Source: Caldovatus sediminis
GTDB lineage: Bacteria; Pseudomonadota; Alphaproteobacteria; Acetobacterales; Acetobacteraceae
DNA length: 64,000 nucleotides
Direction of reading: 5' to 3'
NCBI RefSeq assembly: GCF_014644455.1
Contig: NZ_BMKS01000016.1
Location: 1-64,000, forward strand
Position numbers and translations under genes: made by a program. This document shows, piece after piece, positions 26,509 to 35,368 of this stretch; position 1 is the first letter of the stretch; each line of letters begins with the position of its first letter. Below the pieces are notes generated by a model, which was not told the DNA's origin, did no database searches, and saw nothing but the letters and a program-made list of their open reading frames with translations.

Positions 26509-29415
26509 ATGAACGCCTTCGCCATCCCCGCCTCCCGCATCGGCGATGCCCGCCTCGCCGAGCGCCTGCGGCGCGAGACGGCGGGCGAGGTGCTGTTCTC
26601 CCCCGGCGACCGCGGGCGCTACGCGACCGATGCGAGCATCTACCAGGTCGAGCCCGTCGGCGTGCTGGTGCCGCGCCGCGTCGCCGACGTCGAGGCGGCG
26701 ATGGCGATCTGCCGCGAGGAGGGCATCCCCCTCCTGCCGCGCGGCGGCGGCACCAGCCAGTGCGGCCAGACCGTCAACCGCGCCCTGGTGGTGGACTGCA
26801 CGAAATACCTGCGCGCGGTGATCGAGGTGGACCCCGCGGCGCGGCGCGCCACGGTGCAGCCCGGCATCACCCTCGGCGCGCTGAACGAGGCGCTGAGGCC
26901 GCACGGGCTGTTCTTCCCGGTGGATCCCTCGACCTGGGCGCGCTGCACCATCGGCGGCATGGCGGGGAACAATTCCTGCGGCGCGAAGTCCATCCGCTAC
27001 GGGCTGATGGCCGACAACGTCACCGCCATAGACGCGCTGCTCGCCGACGGCACGCGGTTCCGCTTCGGCGAGCTGCCCGGCAACCTCGGCGCCGAGGTTC
27101 CCGCAGGCATCGCCGACCTGATCCAGCGCCTGCGCGCGCTCGGGGCGCGCGAGGCGGAGGAGATCGCGGCCCGCTTCCCGAAGCTGCTCCGCCGCGTCGG
27201 CGGCTACAACATCGACGCGCTGACGCCCGAGGCGCGCGCCGCCGGGCGCGGCAACCTGGCGCGGCTGCTGGTGGGAAGCGAGGGGACGCTCGCCTTCTCC
27301 GCCGCGCTGGAGCTGAAGCTGTGGCCGATCAAGCCGCGCAAGGTGCTCGGCATCTGCCAGTTCCCGACCTTCCGCGCGGCGATGGAGGCGGCGCAGCACC
27401 TGGTCACGCTCGACCCGGAGGCGGTGGAGCTGGTGGACCGCACCATGATCGAGCTCGGCCGCTCGATCCCGATCTACCGCGCGACCATCGAGCGGATGCT
27501 GATCGGCGAGCCGGACAGCCTGCTGATCGTCGAGTTCCACGGGCACGAGGACGCGCCGCTCGCCGCCGCGCTCGGCCGGCTCGAGGCGATGATGGCCGAT
27601 CTCGGCCATCCCGGCGCGGTGGTGCGCGCGACCGATCCCGCCTTCCAGGCCGCGGTCGCCGAGGTGCGCGAGGCCGGGCTCAACATCATGATGTCCATGA
27701 AGGGCGACGGGAAGCCGGTCTCCTTCATCGAGGACTGCGCGGTCGCGCTCGAGGACCTCGCCGACTACACCGAGCGGCTGAACGAGGTCTTCGCCCGCCA
27801 CGGCGTCAAGGGCACCTGGTACGCCCACGCCTCGGTCGGCTGCCTGCACGTCCGCCCGGTGCTGAACATGAAGGACCCCGCCGACGTCGCGCGCATGCGC
27901 GCGATCGCCGAGGAGTGCTTCGCCCTGGTGCGCGCCTACAAGGGCAGCCATTCCGGCGAGCACGGCGACGGCATCGTCCGCTCCGAGTTCCACGAGCCGA
28001 TGTTCGGCCCCCGCATCGTGCGCGCCTTCGAGGAGGTGAAGGACGCCTTCGACCCGCGCGGCCTGCTCAACCCGGGCCGCATCGTCCGCGCCCCGCGCAT
28101 GGACGACCGCACGCTGTTCCGCTACCCGCCGGACTACCGCGCCGATCCCGCCGTGGTGCCGGCGCTCGACTGGTCGGCCTGGCCGGGGCCGCAGGGCGGG
28201 CTGCTCGGCGCGGTGGAGATGTGCAACAACAACGGCACCTGCCGGAAGTTCGACGCCGGCGTGATGTGCCCCTCCTACCGCGCGACGCGCGACGAGCGGC
28301 ACGTCACGCGCGGCCGCGCCAACACGCTGCGCCTGGCGCTGACCGGCCAGCTCGGCCCGGACGCGCTCGCGTCGGACGAGGTGCACGCGGCGCTGAGGCT
28401 CTGCGTCTCCTGCAAGGGCTGCCGGCGCGAGTGCCCGACCGGCGTGGACATGGCGCGGATGAAGATCGAGGCGCTGGCGGCGCGCGCGCGCCGGCACGGG
28501 ATCGGCGTCAAGGACCGGCTGATCGCCTCCCTGCCGCGCTGGGCGCCCTTCGCCAGCGTCGCGCCCTTCGTCGCGAACGCCCGCGACGCCGTCCCCGGCC
28601 TTGCCGCGCTGTCCGAACGCTGGCTCGGCCTCGCGCGCGAGCGCAGCCTGCCCCGCTTCCGCCGCGACGCCTTCCACGACGACGAGGCGCATGTCCATGC
28701 GCCGGACGTCCTGCTCCTCGCCGACACCTTCGACCGCTACTTCGAGCCGGAGAACCTGCGCGCGGCGCTGCGCGTCCTCGCCGCCGCCGGGCAGCGCGTC
28801 GCCGTGGCGCGGGCGCCGCGCGGCGCGCGCCCGCTCTGCTGCGGCCGCACCTGGCTCGCCGCCGGCCTGGTCGAGCAGGCCCGGGCGGAGGCGCGCCGCA
28901 CCGTCGAGGCGCTCGCCGCCTCCGACGCGCCGGTGATCGGCCTCGAGCCCTCCTGCCTGCTCACCCTGCGCGACGAGTTCCCCGCCCTGTTCCCCGGCGA
29001 CGAGACGGAGCGCCTCGCCGCGCGCGCCTTCCTGCTCTCCGAATGGCTCGCGCGCGAGAACCCGGCGCTGGCCCTGAAGCCGGTCGCGCCGGCGGCGCAC
29101 ATCCACGGCCACTGCCACCAGAAGAGCTTCGGCGCCTTCCCCGCCGCGGTCGCGGCGCTGCAGCGCGTCCCCGAACTCGAGGTGAAGCCGATCGCCTCCT
29201 CCTGCTGCGGCATGGCGGGCGCCTTCGGCTACGAGGCGGAGACCCTGCCCGTCTCGAAGGCGATGGCCGAGCTGGCGCTGCTGCCCGCCGTGCGCGCGGC
29301 GCCGCGCGAGCACCTGATCGTCGCCGACGGCACCTCCTGCCGCCACCAGATCCGCGACCTCGCGGGCCGCGAGGCGCTGCATTCCGTCCGCGTCCTGGAG
29401 CGCGCGCTGGCATGA
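26509..29415 (+). CDS. FAD-linked oxidase / Fe-S protein, D-2-hydroxyglutarate or glycolate dehydrogenase-like (YdiJ type)
   Basis: 968 residues from ATG 26509 (GAGGA nearby). Order: PCMH-type FAD domain (about 40-250; PRGGGTSQCGQ, GGMAGNNSCGAKS), FAD-oxidase C-terminal domain (to about 540; SGEHGDGIVRSEFH, LLNPGRIV), a ferredoxin-like part with CNNNGTC (about 571) and CVSCKGCRREC (about 631), then two cysteine-rich CCG modules (CCGRTW about 777; SSCCGMAGAFG about 897). This fusion of GlcD-like, Fe-S and GlcF-like parts is the YdiJ architecture. It oxidises a D-2-hydroxyacid and passes electrons to quinone or another carrier. The stop overlaps the next gene (ATGA). Confidence 0.88.
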   Translation: MNAFAIPASRIGDARLAERLRRETAGEVLFSPGDRGRYATDASIYQVEPVGVLVPRRVADVEAAMAICREEGIPLLPRGGGTSQCGQTVNRALVVDCTKYLRAVIEVDPAARRATVQPGITLGALNEALRPHGLFFPVDPSTWARCTIGGMAGNNSCGAKSIRYGLMADNVTAIDALLADGTRFRFGELPGNLGAEVPAGIADLIQRLRALGAREAEEIAARFPKLLRRVGGYNIDALTPEARAAGRGNLARLLVGSEGTLAFSAALELKLWPIKPRKVLGICQFPTFRAAMEAAQHLVTLDPEAVELVDRTMIELGRSIPIYRATIERMLIGEPDSLLIVEFHGHEDAPLAAALGRLEAMMADLGHPGAVVRATDPAFQAAVAEVREAGLNIMMSMKGDGKPVSFIEDCAVALEDLADYTERLNEVFARHGVKGTWYAHASVGCLHVRPVLNMKDPADVARMRAIAEECFALVRAYKGSHSGEHGDGIVRSEFHEPMFGPRIVRAFEEVKDAFDPRGLLNPGRIVRAPRMDDRTLFRYPPDYRADPAVVPALDWSAWPGPQGGLLGAVEMCNNNGTCRKFDAGVMCPSYRATRDERHVTRGRANTLRLALTGQLGPDALASDEVHAALRLCVSCKGCRRECPTGVDMARMKIEALAARARRHGIGVKDRLIASLPRWAPFASVAPFVANARDAVPGLAALSERWLGLARERSLPRFRRDAFHDDEAHVHAPDVLLLADTFDRYFEPENLRAALRVLAAAGQRVAVARAPRGARPLCCGRTWLAAGLVEQARAEARRTVEALAASDAPVIGLEPSCLLTLRDEFPALFPGDETERLAARAFLLSEWLARENPALALKPVAPAAHIHGHCHQKSFGAFPAAVAALQRVPELEVKPIASSCCGMAGAFGYEAETLPVSKAMAELALLPAVRAAPREHLIVADGTSCRHQIRDLAGREALHSVRVLERALA

Positions 29416-29996
29416 GCGACGCGACCACCCCCGGCGCCGTCCTCGCCTTCTGGTTCGAGGGCGACCGCGAGACCCTGCGCGAACGCTGGTTCACGCCCGA
29501 CGCCGCCTTCGACGCCGCGATCCGCGCGCGCTTCGGGGCGCTGGTCGCGCCCGCGGCCGCCGGCGCCCTCGATCCCTGGGCGGCGACGCCCGAGGGCGCG
29601 CTCGCCCTCTGCCTCCTGCTCGACCAGTTCCCGCGCAACCTCCACCGCGGCACCGCGCGCGCCTACGCCTGCGATCCGAAGGCGCGGGAGATCGCCCGCG
29701 CCGCGGTGCTGCGCGACCGCCACGACCTTCGCCTGACCGCCACCGAGCGCGTCTTCCTCTACCTTCCCTTCGAGCATTCGGAGGACATGGCCGACCAGGA
29801 CCTGTCCGTGGCGCTGTTCGAGGGGCTGCGCGACCACCCCGCGCATCGCGCACCCGGCGGCACCATTGACTACGCCTGGCGCCACTGGCTGGTGATCCGG
29901 GAATTCGGCCGCTTTCCCCACCGCAACGCGGCGCTCGGGCGCGCCAGCACCGCGGCGGAGAAGGCGTATCTCGCGCGGCCCGACGCGGGCTTCTGA
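29412..29996 (+). CDS. DUF924 family protein
   Basis: 194 residues. Family hallmarks: VLAFWFEGDRETLRERWF, then LLLDQFPRNLHRGTARAYACD and the His-rich FLYLPFEHSEDMADQD. The fold is TPR-like and alpha-helical and the function is unknown. The ATG overlaps the preceding FAD/Fe-S dehydrogenase stop by four bases, so the two are translationally coupled. Confidence 0.88.
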   Translation: MSDATTPGAVLAFWFEGDRETLRERWFTPDAAFDAAIRARFGALVAPAAAGALDPWAATPEGALALCLLLDQFPRNLHRGTARAYACDPKAREIARAAVLRDRHDLRLTATERVFLYLPFEHSEDMADQDLSVALFEGLRDHPAHRAPGGTIDYAWRHWLVIREFGRFPHRNAALGRASTAAEKAYLARPDAGF

Positions 29997-30170
29997 AGGC
30001 GGCGGCGACACGCCCGGCTCGCCGTCCGGCGCAGCCCACCGGGCGCTGCCGCGGGGGGCGCGATCCGCCTCGACGGGCCGGTCTCGCGCCGCGACCATCG
30101 GACGGCTTGCCGGCGGCCCGCCCGGGTGTAGCCTCCCCTCGAAGGGACATCGGCCTCGCGGGAGGACGCC

Positions 30171-30620
30171 ATGGACGGCACCGCGGCAGCGGGCGCGCCG
30201 CGCCCGGACATCAGGCTCAGCATCGCGAAGAAGGCGACCGCGCCGCTGGTGCCCGGGCGCCGGAAGTTCTTCCGCCACCGCGACCTCGGCGTCTCCGACG
30301 CCACCGGCGGGCGGATGCGCGCCCAGGTGATGGAGGCGATCTCCGGCATGACCGAGCCGACCGGCTGGCACACGCACCAGTGCGAGGCGCAGTTCGTCTA
30401 CGTGCTGAAGGGCCGGGTCGAGCTCGAGTTCGAGGACGGCACCCGCGACCGCTTCGAGCCGGGCGACGCCATCCTCATTCCCGGCGGGATGAAGCACAAC
30501 GAGATCGCCACCTCCGACGACGTGGAGATCCTCGAGCTCTCGATCCCCGGGCCGATGGGCACCACCCCCTGCGACCCGCCGCCCGGCATCGCCGGAGGGG
30601 CCGCCGCGATGAAGGCGTGA
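30171..30620 (+). CDS. Cupin-domain protein
   Basis: 149 residues; GGAGG lies about 6 bases before the ATG. One cupin barrel: motif 1 is GWHTHQCEAQFVYVLKG (His, His, Gln/Glu metal ligands) and motif 2 is GDAILIPGGMKHNE (His). The N-terminal 45 residues (FFRHRDLGVSDATGGRM) belong to a family of stand-alone cupins often found near dehydrogenases. It may be a small metal-dependent enzyme or ligand-binding protein; the substrate is unknown. An SDR gene follows 126 bases downstream. Confidence 0.82.
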   Translation: MDGTAAAGAPRPDIRLSIAKKATAPLVPGRRKFFRHRDLGVSDATGGRMRAQVMEAISGMTEPTGWHTHQCEAQFVYVLKGRVELEFEDGTRDRFEPGDAILIPGGMKHNEIATSDDVEILELSIPGPMGTTPCDPPPGIAGGAAAMKA

Positions 30621-30746
30621 GGTCGTCCGCGCCCGCCCGGCCCGCCGCGTGCGGCCAGGCATCGGGCGCGCACCCGTTGCCGGGATGGCCTTCCGGCATC
30701 GGGACGGCCCGTCGGCAGACGGGGCACGATACCGGGAGGATCCGCC

Positions 30747-31511
30747 ATGCGCTTCCAGGAACAGGTCGCCGTCATCACCGCGGCGGCGAGCGGCATCGGC
30801 CGCGCCACCGCGGACATCATCGGGCGGGAGGGCGGCACCGTGATCGCCGTGGACAACAACGCCGAGCGCCTGGACGCGGCGGTGAACGCGATCCTCCGCG
30901 CCGGCGGGCAGGCCCACGCCTACCTCGCCGACGCGCTCGACGAAGGCCAGGTGAACGCCCTGGTGGCCGAGGTGGCGGACCGCTTCGGCCGCATCGACGT
31001 GCTGGTGAACGCGGTCGGCGGCAGCACGATCATCGCCGATCCGGCCGCGACGACGGAGGCGCTGACCCTCGCCGAGTGGCAGGCGCTGCTGCACTTCAAC
31101 CTGACCGGGACCTTCCTGTTCACCCACGCCGTGATCCCGGTGATGAAGCGACGGGGACGGGGCAAGATCGTCAACCTCGCCTCGATCGCCGGCCGCGGGC
31201 TGAGCGAGGCCAGTTCCTCCGCCTACGCCGCGGCGAAAGGCGGCATCATCGCCTTCACGAGGAAGCTCTCGATCGAGCTCGGCCCGCATGGGATCAACGT
31301 GAACGCGATCGCGCCGGCGACGACGCTGACCGAGCGCATCCGCCCGCGCTGGGAGCAGCGCCCGCCCGAGGAACGCGCCCGCGACATCGAGCGCACGCCG
31401 CTGCGGCGCATGGGCGAGGCGGCCGACCAGGCGAAGGTGATCTGCTTCCTCGCCTCCTCCGACGCCGACTTCGTCACCGGCCTGACCATCGACGTCACGG
31501 GTGGGCTCTAG
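30747..31511 (+). CDS. Short-chain dehydrogenase/reductase
   Basis: 254 residues; GGAGG precedes the ATG by about 7 bases. The nucleotide-binding loop is TAAASGIGRAT (a variant of TGxxxGIG), D36 in VIAVDNN suggests NAD(H) preference, and NAVGG is the N-A-x-G element. The catalytic triad is S147, Y160 and K164 (SSAYAAAKGG). The C-terminal VTGLTIDVTGGL is typical of FabG-like SDRs. Together with the cupin upstream and the Bug protein downstream it hints at an organic-acid catabolic locus, but the substrate is unknown. Confidence 0.9.
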   Translation: MRFQEQVAVITAAASGIGRATADIIGREGGTVIAVDNNAERLDAAVNAILRAGGQAHAYLADALDEGQVNALVAEVADRFGRIDVLVNAVGGSTIIADPAATTEALTLAEWQALLHFNLTGTFLFTHAVIPVMKRRGRGKIVNLASIAGRGLSEASSSAYAAAKGGIIAFTRKLSIELGPHGINVNAIAPATTLTERIRPRWEQRPPEERARDIERTPLRRMGEAADQAKVICFLASSDADFVTGLTIDVTGGL

Positions 31512-31519
31512 CCGGAACG

Positions 31520-31538
31520 GGCGGCGCCGCGCGCCGCC
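31520..31538. terminator. Hairpin between convergent SDR and Bug genes
   Basis: GGCGGCGC (31520-31527) pairs with GCGCCGCC (31531-31538) around a 3-base loop, in the 42-base gap between two converging stops. No T-tract follows, so it is terminator-like by position only. Confidence 0.35.
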
Positions 31539-31553
31539 GCCCGCCGCAGCCGC

Positions 31554-32528
31554 CTATTCCAGCCGGGCGCCGGAGATGCGGACCAGCTCCGCCCATTTCG
31601 GGACCTCGGCGGCGAGGAAGCGCGCCGACTCCTCGGCGTCCATGACGACCGGGATGGAGCCCATCTCCTCGATCCGCTGCCGCATCGCCGGCCGGCTCAT
31701 CACCGCCATCGTCTCGCGCGCGATCCGCTCCACCGCCGCCCGCGGCGTCTGCGCCGGCGCGAACAGCCCCTGCCAGGAGGTCACCTCGAACCCGGGCAGG
31801 ATCTCGCCGATCGAGGGAAGGTCGGGGAACAGGGAGTGGCGCTGCCGCGTCGTCGCGCCGAGCGGCCGGATCTTCCCTTCCCGAATGTAGGCGAGCACCT
31901 CGATCAGCGGATTGATCACCAGCTGCACCCGCCCGGCGATCAGGTCGAGCGCCGCAGGCGCGCCGCCGCGATAGGCGACGTGCGTCATCTCCAGCCCGGC
32001 CATGTGGGCGAGCAGCGCCCCGGAGATGTGCTGCGAGCTTCCCACCCCCGCCGAGCCATAGCTGATCCGCCCCGGATTGGCGCGGGCATAGGCGATGAAC
32101 TCCTGCAGCGTGTTCGCCGGCACCGAGGGATGGATGGCCGCCATGTTCGGCGACAGCGCCACGATCGAGACCGCCACGAAGTCGCGCAGCGGGTGGTAGG
32201 AGAGGTTGGGATGCATCGCCGGCGCCGCCGCCATCGGCGTGTTGGTCCCCATGAACAGCGTGTAGCCGTCCGGCGTGCTCCGGGCGACGTACTCGGCGCC
32301 GATCGTGGCCCCCGCCCCGGTGCGGTTCTCCACCACCACCGACTGGCCGAGCGGGCCGGTGATCGCCTCCGCCACCAGCCTCGCCATGGTGTCGGTGGCG
32401 CCGCCCGGCGCGAAGGGCACGACGATGCGGATCGGCCGGTCTGGCCGCCACTGGCCCTGCTGCGCCGCCGCCGCGGACGGGACGAGCGGCGTCGCCGCGA
32501 ACGCGGCGAGAAGACTGCGACGGTTCAT
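31554..32528 (-). CDS. Bug-family (TctC-like) periplasmic solute-binding protein
   Basis: 324 residues; AGGGAG lies eight bases before the ATG. The Arg-rich start MNRRSLLAAFAATPLV with cleavage after SAAAAQ is an export signal. Family motifs: RPIRIVVPFAPGGATDTMAR, VVVENRTGAGATIGA, DGYTLFMGTN, GSAGVGSSQHISG and HVAYRGGAPA. Bug proteins bind carboxylates for tripartite tricarboxylate transporters. No TctA/TctB membrane genes are nearby, which is common because Bug genes are often orphan. The ligand is unknown. Confidence 0.92.
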   Translation of the reverse strand: MNRRSLLAAFAATPLVPSAAAAQQGQWRPDRPIRIVVPFAPGGATDTMARLVAEAITGPLGQSVVVENRTGAGATIGAEYVARSTPDGYTLFMGTNTPMAAAPAMHPNLSYHPLRDFVAVSIVALSPNMAAIHPSVPANTLQEFIAYARANPGRISYGSAGVGSSQHISGALLAHMAGLEMTHVAYRGGAPAALDLIAGRVQLVINPLIEVLAYIREGKIRPLGATTRQRHSLFPDLPSIGEILPGFEVTSWQGLFAPAQTPRAAVERIARETMAVMSRPAMRQRIEEMGSIPVVMDAEESARFLAAEVPKWAELVRISGARLE

Positions 32529-33073
32529 GTTTCGCTCCCTACGACGATCGGGGCGTTTGACGCCCTCTGTCCGGCATTGCCCGGCGCGGGCCCCGCCATG
32601 CCCGGCGAGCCTAGCCCGGGCTCCGCGGGGCGCGCCAGCACGGCATGAACCCGCGCGCGCCGGGTGCCCGGCTCCTTACCGGCGCGGCGCGGCCCGGAAG
32701 GGAGCGGAGCTGCACAACGGCCCCGCTTCCCTCCGCCGCCGGTCCGCCTGGCCGGGCGGGGTCGTCCTCCGCGGCACCGCACCGGATGGCGCCGCCATGC
32801 CGGCGAGCCTGCTCGGGGGTTTCCCAAGGTCCGGCCGCGCCGCCACCGCCGGCGCCCCGCGCGATCCGGCGAAGCGCAGCGACCGCGCCATCCGGGCGCG
32901 GCTTCCGGGTCTGGTGCCGGCCGGATCCCACCGGATCGGCCCGGACCCGGCGTTCCCGACGCCGGGGGAGGCACCGTGGCGGACGCGCGGATGCTGGTGG
33001 GCCAGGCCTTCTGCGTCCCTAGCCGCATTGGTGGGCGCCACTCCCCGGCGGGGTCGGCGACCGCCGGGGAGCA
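32529..33073. other. 545-base interval without a supported gene
   Basis: Between the Bug gene start and the sulfotransferase stop all frames are Arg/Pro/Gly-rich shadows without domain motifs, and none has a good ribosome binding site. The part next to 32529 must carry the Bug promoter. No RNA gene or clear repeat was recognised. Confidence 0.5.
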
Positions 33074-34225
33074 TCAGTCGGTGACCAACCGCCAGCGCTG
33101 CGACGCGAAGGAGCGCCGTGTCGGATCGGTCGCGCCTTCGATGATCTCCATCGGGGACCGCACCCGCGGCACGATGACCTGGATCTGATGCGGTCCCGGC
33201 CCCGGCGGCAGGACGACGCGGTGCAATACGACGCCGGAGGCGTCCGGCTCGCCATGGCTATGCCGGAGCGGCCGCCGCTCGGGACCCGCGAAGAAGCGGA
33301 ACTGGTCGGCCGCGATGCCGAGCACGACCGCGACCTCGAACTCCAGATAGCGTTCGCCCGCCGCGTTGGTGACAAGGATCTCCGAGGCGGGCATGGGCCC
33401 TGCCCACCACTCGCTGACGCCGTCGCCGCGCTCGACCCGCGGATACCAGCCCCGGGTCAGCCGGATCTCGCTCTCTCCAGCCTTATAGGGGCACATCGCA
33501 TTGGCCAGTCGGCGCAGGCCGAGATGCGGAGCGTCGAGCACGTCGCGACGCCATTGGGCGTAAGCCTCCCGCGCGAGGCTCCAGAGCGTGAAGTCGAGGC
33601 CGAGCCGCTCCATGCTTCCGGCCACGACATCCCGCAGCCTCTGCAGGTCCACGTCGCCCGAGGCGGCGCGGTTGCGCGACGCCTCGAACGGCAGGTGTAT
33701 GCCCTGCTCGACCGACCAGAGCATGCAGAACTCGTCGATCGATTCCGTCGGCACGAGCCAGGTGATCCGGTCGAGCGCCTCGCCCATCTTGTCGAGGACC
33801 CAGCGCGTCTCGCTCGCGACCCGCGGCCCGAGCCCGGTCCCGAAGAACGCGACGGCCAGGCAGCGCGCCTGGAAATTCAGCAGGATGTCGCCGTAATGCT
33901 CGAAGAAGGCGGCGGGCGAGAGCTGGTTCGCGGCGCGGTGCAGCGACATCCGCGGCTCGCGGCGGATATGGCGATAATGGGAGATCACCTGGCCGATGGG
34001 CTCGCGGACGGTGCAGATGACGCGCACCTCGTCGCCGGCATTGCGCAAGGCGCCGCCGCGCACGTGCGCCTCTACGAAGTCGTAGCGCCCCTTGAGGGCG
34101 GCCAGCGCCTCCTCGCTCGCGATCGGTCCCCGGAGGAAGTAGGCGCGCTCCGGAGGAAAGGCGGAGCCGATCCGCTCCGCGACCGTCTGCCCGCCGGTCT
34201 TCGGGATGTGCAGATAGAAGTACAT
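33074..34225 (-). CDS. Sulfotransferase family protein
   Basis: 383 residues. The N-terminal YLHIPKTGGQTVAERI is the 5'-phosphosulfate-binding loop of PAPS-dependent sulfotransferases, and VICTVREPIGQVISHYRHI is the 3'-phosphate-binding motif. The catalytic domain covers about 1-225; the rest (230-383) is beta-rich (SEIRLTRGWYPRVERGDGV, YLEFEVAVVLGI) and could be a carbohydrate-binding or accessory domain. It probably sulfates a sugar or glycan. It follows the FkbM methyltransferase gene by 85 bases on the same strand, forming a likely two-gene modification unit. Confidence 0.8.
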   Translation of the reverse strand: MYFYLHIPKTGGQTVAERIGSAFPPERAYFLRGPIASEEALAALKGRYDFVEAHVRGGALRNAGDEVRVICTVREPIGQVISHYRHIRREPRMSLHRAANQLSPAAFFEHYGDILLNFQARCLAVAFFGTGLGPRVASETRWVLDKMGEALDRITWLVPTESIDEFCMLWSVEQGIHLPFEASRNRAASGDVDLQRLRDVVAGSMERLGLDFTLWSLAREAYAQWRRDVLDAPHLGLRRLANAMCPYKAGESEIRLTRGWYPRVERGDGVSEWWAGPMPASEILVTNAAGERYLEFEVAVVLGIAADQFRFFAGPERRPLRHSHGEPDASGVVLHRVVLPPGPGPHQIQVIVPRVRSPMEIIEGATDPTRRSFASQRWRLVTD

Positions 34226-34310
34226 CTCCGGTCCTGTGATCCTTCCTTGCGCGATGCCGGTCGGACGGCCTGCGCCGAGGCGGCCGCCCCGCTCCCCTGG
34301 ATCGGTCGCC

Positions 34311-35201
34311 TCACTCCGGATCGAGCCGCGAGAGGTAGAGGATGCTGTCCTCGCTCTCGGCCAGCACCTCCTCCGCCCGACACGCCCGCGCGATCCCGTC
34401 GAAGCCGATGCGGCGCAGCGGGAACCGGGCCGCGATCGCCGCCAGCGTCTCGGCCGGCGCGCGGCAGCGGCGCGGATTGAACTCGAGCACGATGCGGATT
34501 TCCGGGCTGCGCGCGATCAGTCCCTGCATCCCTGCCCAGACGGCCTCCTCGGCGCCCTCGACGTCGATCTTGGCGAAGTGCACGGGACGGTCCGCGATCG
34601 CCGCGTCGAGCGAGACCATCGGCACGGTGCCGACCTGGTAGCCCTGCGCCGCGTAGCCGGCGAGCGTCCGGTCATCGGCCCCCGGCTCCAGGCGCCCGTT
34701 CTTCGGATCGGAGGCGAGCGAGACGAACGGTACCGCCTCGGCATCGCGGTCGCCGACCGCCGCGGCGCGCGTCTCGACGACGTTCCAGTAGCCGTTCACC
34801 GCGACGTTGCGGGAAAGCAGCTCGTTGAGCCGCGGATTCGGCTCGAAGGCGACGACCCGCCCGCCGGGGCCGACGATGTCCGCCATGAGCATCGTGTAGT
34901 AGCCCATGTGCGCGCCGAGATCGAGCGCGGTCTGACCCCGCCTGAGGTTGCGCAGGACGAACTCGGTGATCCAGAACTCCCAGTAGCCGTCGAGCAGCAG
35001 GTGCGGTACCAGGCCGACGTCCCGGGTGTCCAGATACATCTTGTACCGCCCCAGGACGCGGCAGAGCGCCGTGTTCGGTTCGACGGCGGCGACGAAGCAG
35101 CGCGCGCGCACCGCGCCCTCGGCGGCGGTGCGGTGCGGCATGCCGCGCAGGTCCTCGAGGGTGAGGAGGCCGATCGCAAGCTCGGGCTGCATCGAGGGCA
35201 C
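34311..35201 (-). CDS. FkbM-family SAM methyltransferase
   Basis: 296 residues. The GTG at 35201 follows GGAG by four bases; an ATG three codons later (35192) is the alternative. The SAM-binding region LDLGAHMGYYTMLMADIVG with VVAFEPNPRLNELL is the FkbM pattern, followed by VSLDAAIADRPVHFAKIDVEGAEEAV, in which K-I-D-V-E-G is diagnostic. FkbM enzymes O-methylate hydroxyls on sugars or polyketides. Paired with the downstream sulfotransferase, it probably decorates an envelope glycan or secondary metabolite. Confidence 0.85.
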   Translation of the reverse strand: MPSMQPELAIGLLTLEDLRGMPHRTAAEGAVRARCFVAAVEPNTALCRVLGRYKMYLDTRDVGLVPHLLLDGYWEFWITEFVLRNLRRGQTALDLGAHMGYYTMLMADIVGPGGRVVAFEPNPRLNELLSRNVAVNGYWNVVETRAAAVGDRDAEAVPFVSLASDPKNGRLEPGADDRTLAGYAAQGYQVGTVPMVSLDAAIADRPVHFAKIDVEGAEEAVWAGMQGLIARSPEIRIVLEFNPRRCRAPAETLAAIAARFPLRRIGFDGIARACRAEEVLAESEDSILYLSRLDPE

Positions 35202-35368
35202 TGCGCTCCGGATCAGGGCGGGAGGACGATGCGGCGCGACCGCCGGAGGGCGCGCCGCCGCCTCTTATCCCCGGCGCGCATTCTCCGGGCAAGACCGCAC
35301 TCTCCGGTTGCATCCCCTTCCGGCCGCACCCCTGCCGCAAGGCCCGGGGACCGCCGCACGCGCCACCC

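Noticed and set aside
24454-29382. Long open frame of about 1,640 codons on minus covering several genes
   Set aside because: Only its last part (from 25161) is a real protein, the GST; the rest is antisense or out of frame to the aminotransferase and FAD/Fe-S genes.
32275-33188. Several overlapping plus- and minus-strand frames of 100-270 codons
   Set aside because: They lack ribosome binding sites and domains, have extreme Arg/Pro/Ala composition, and partly overlap the Bug gene antisense.
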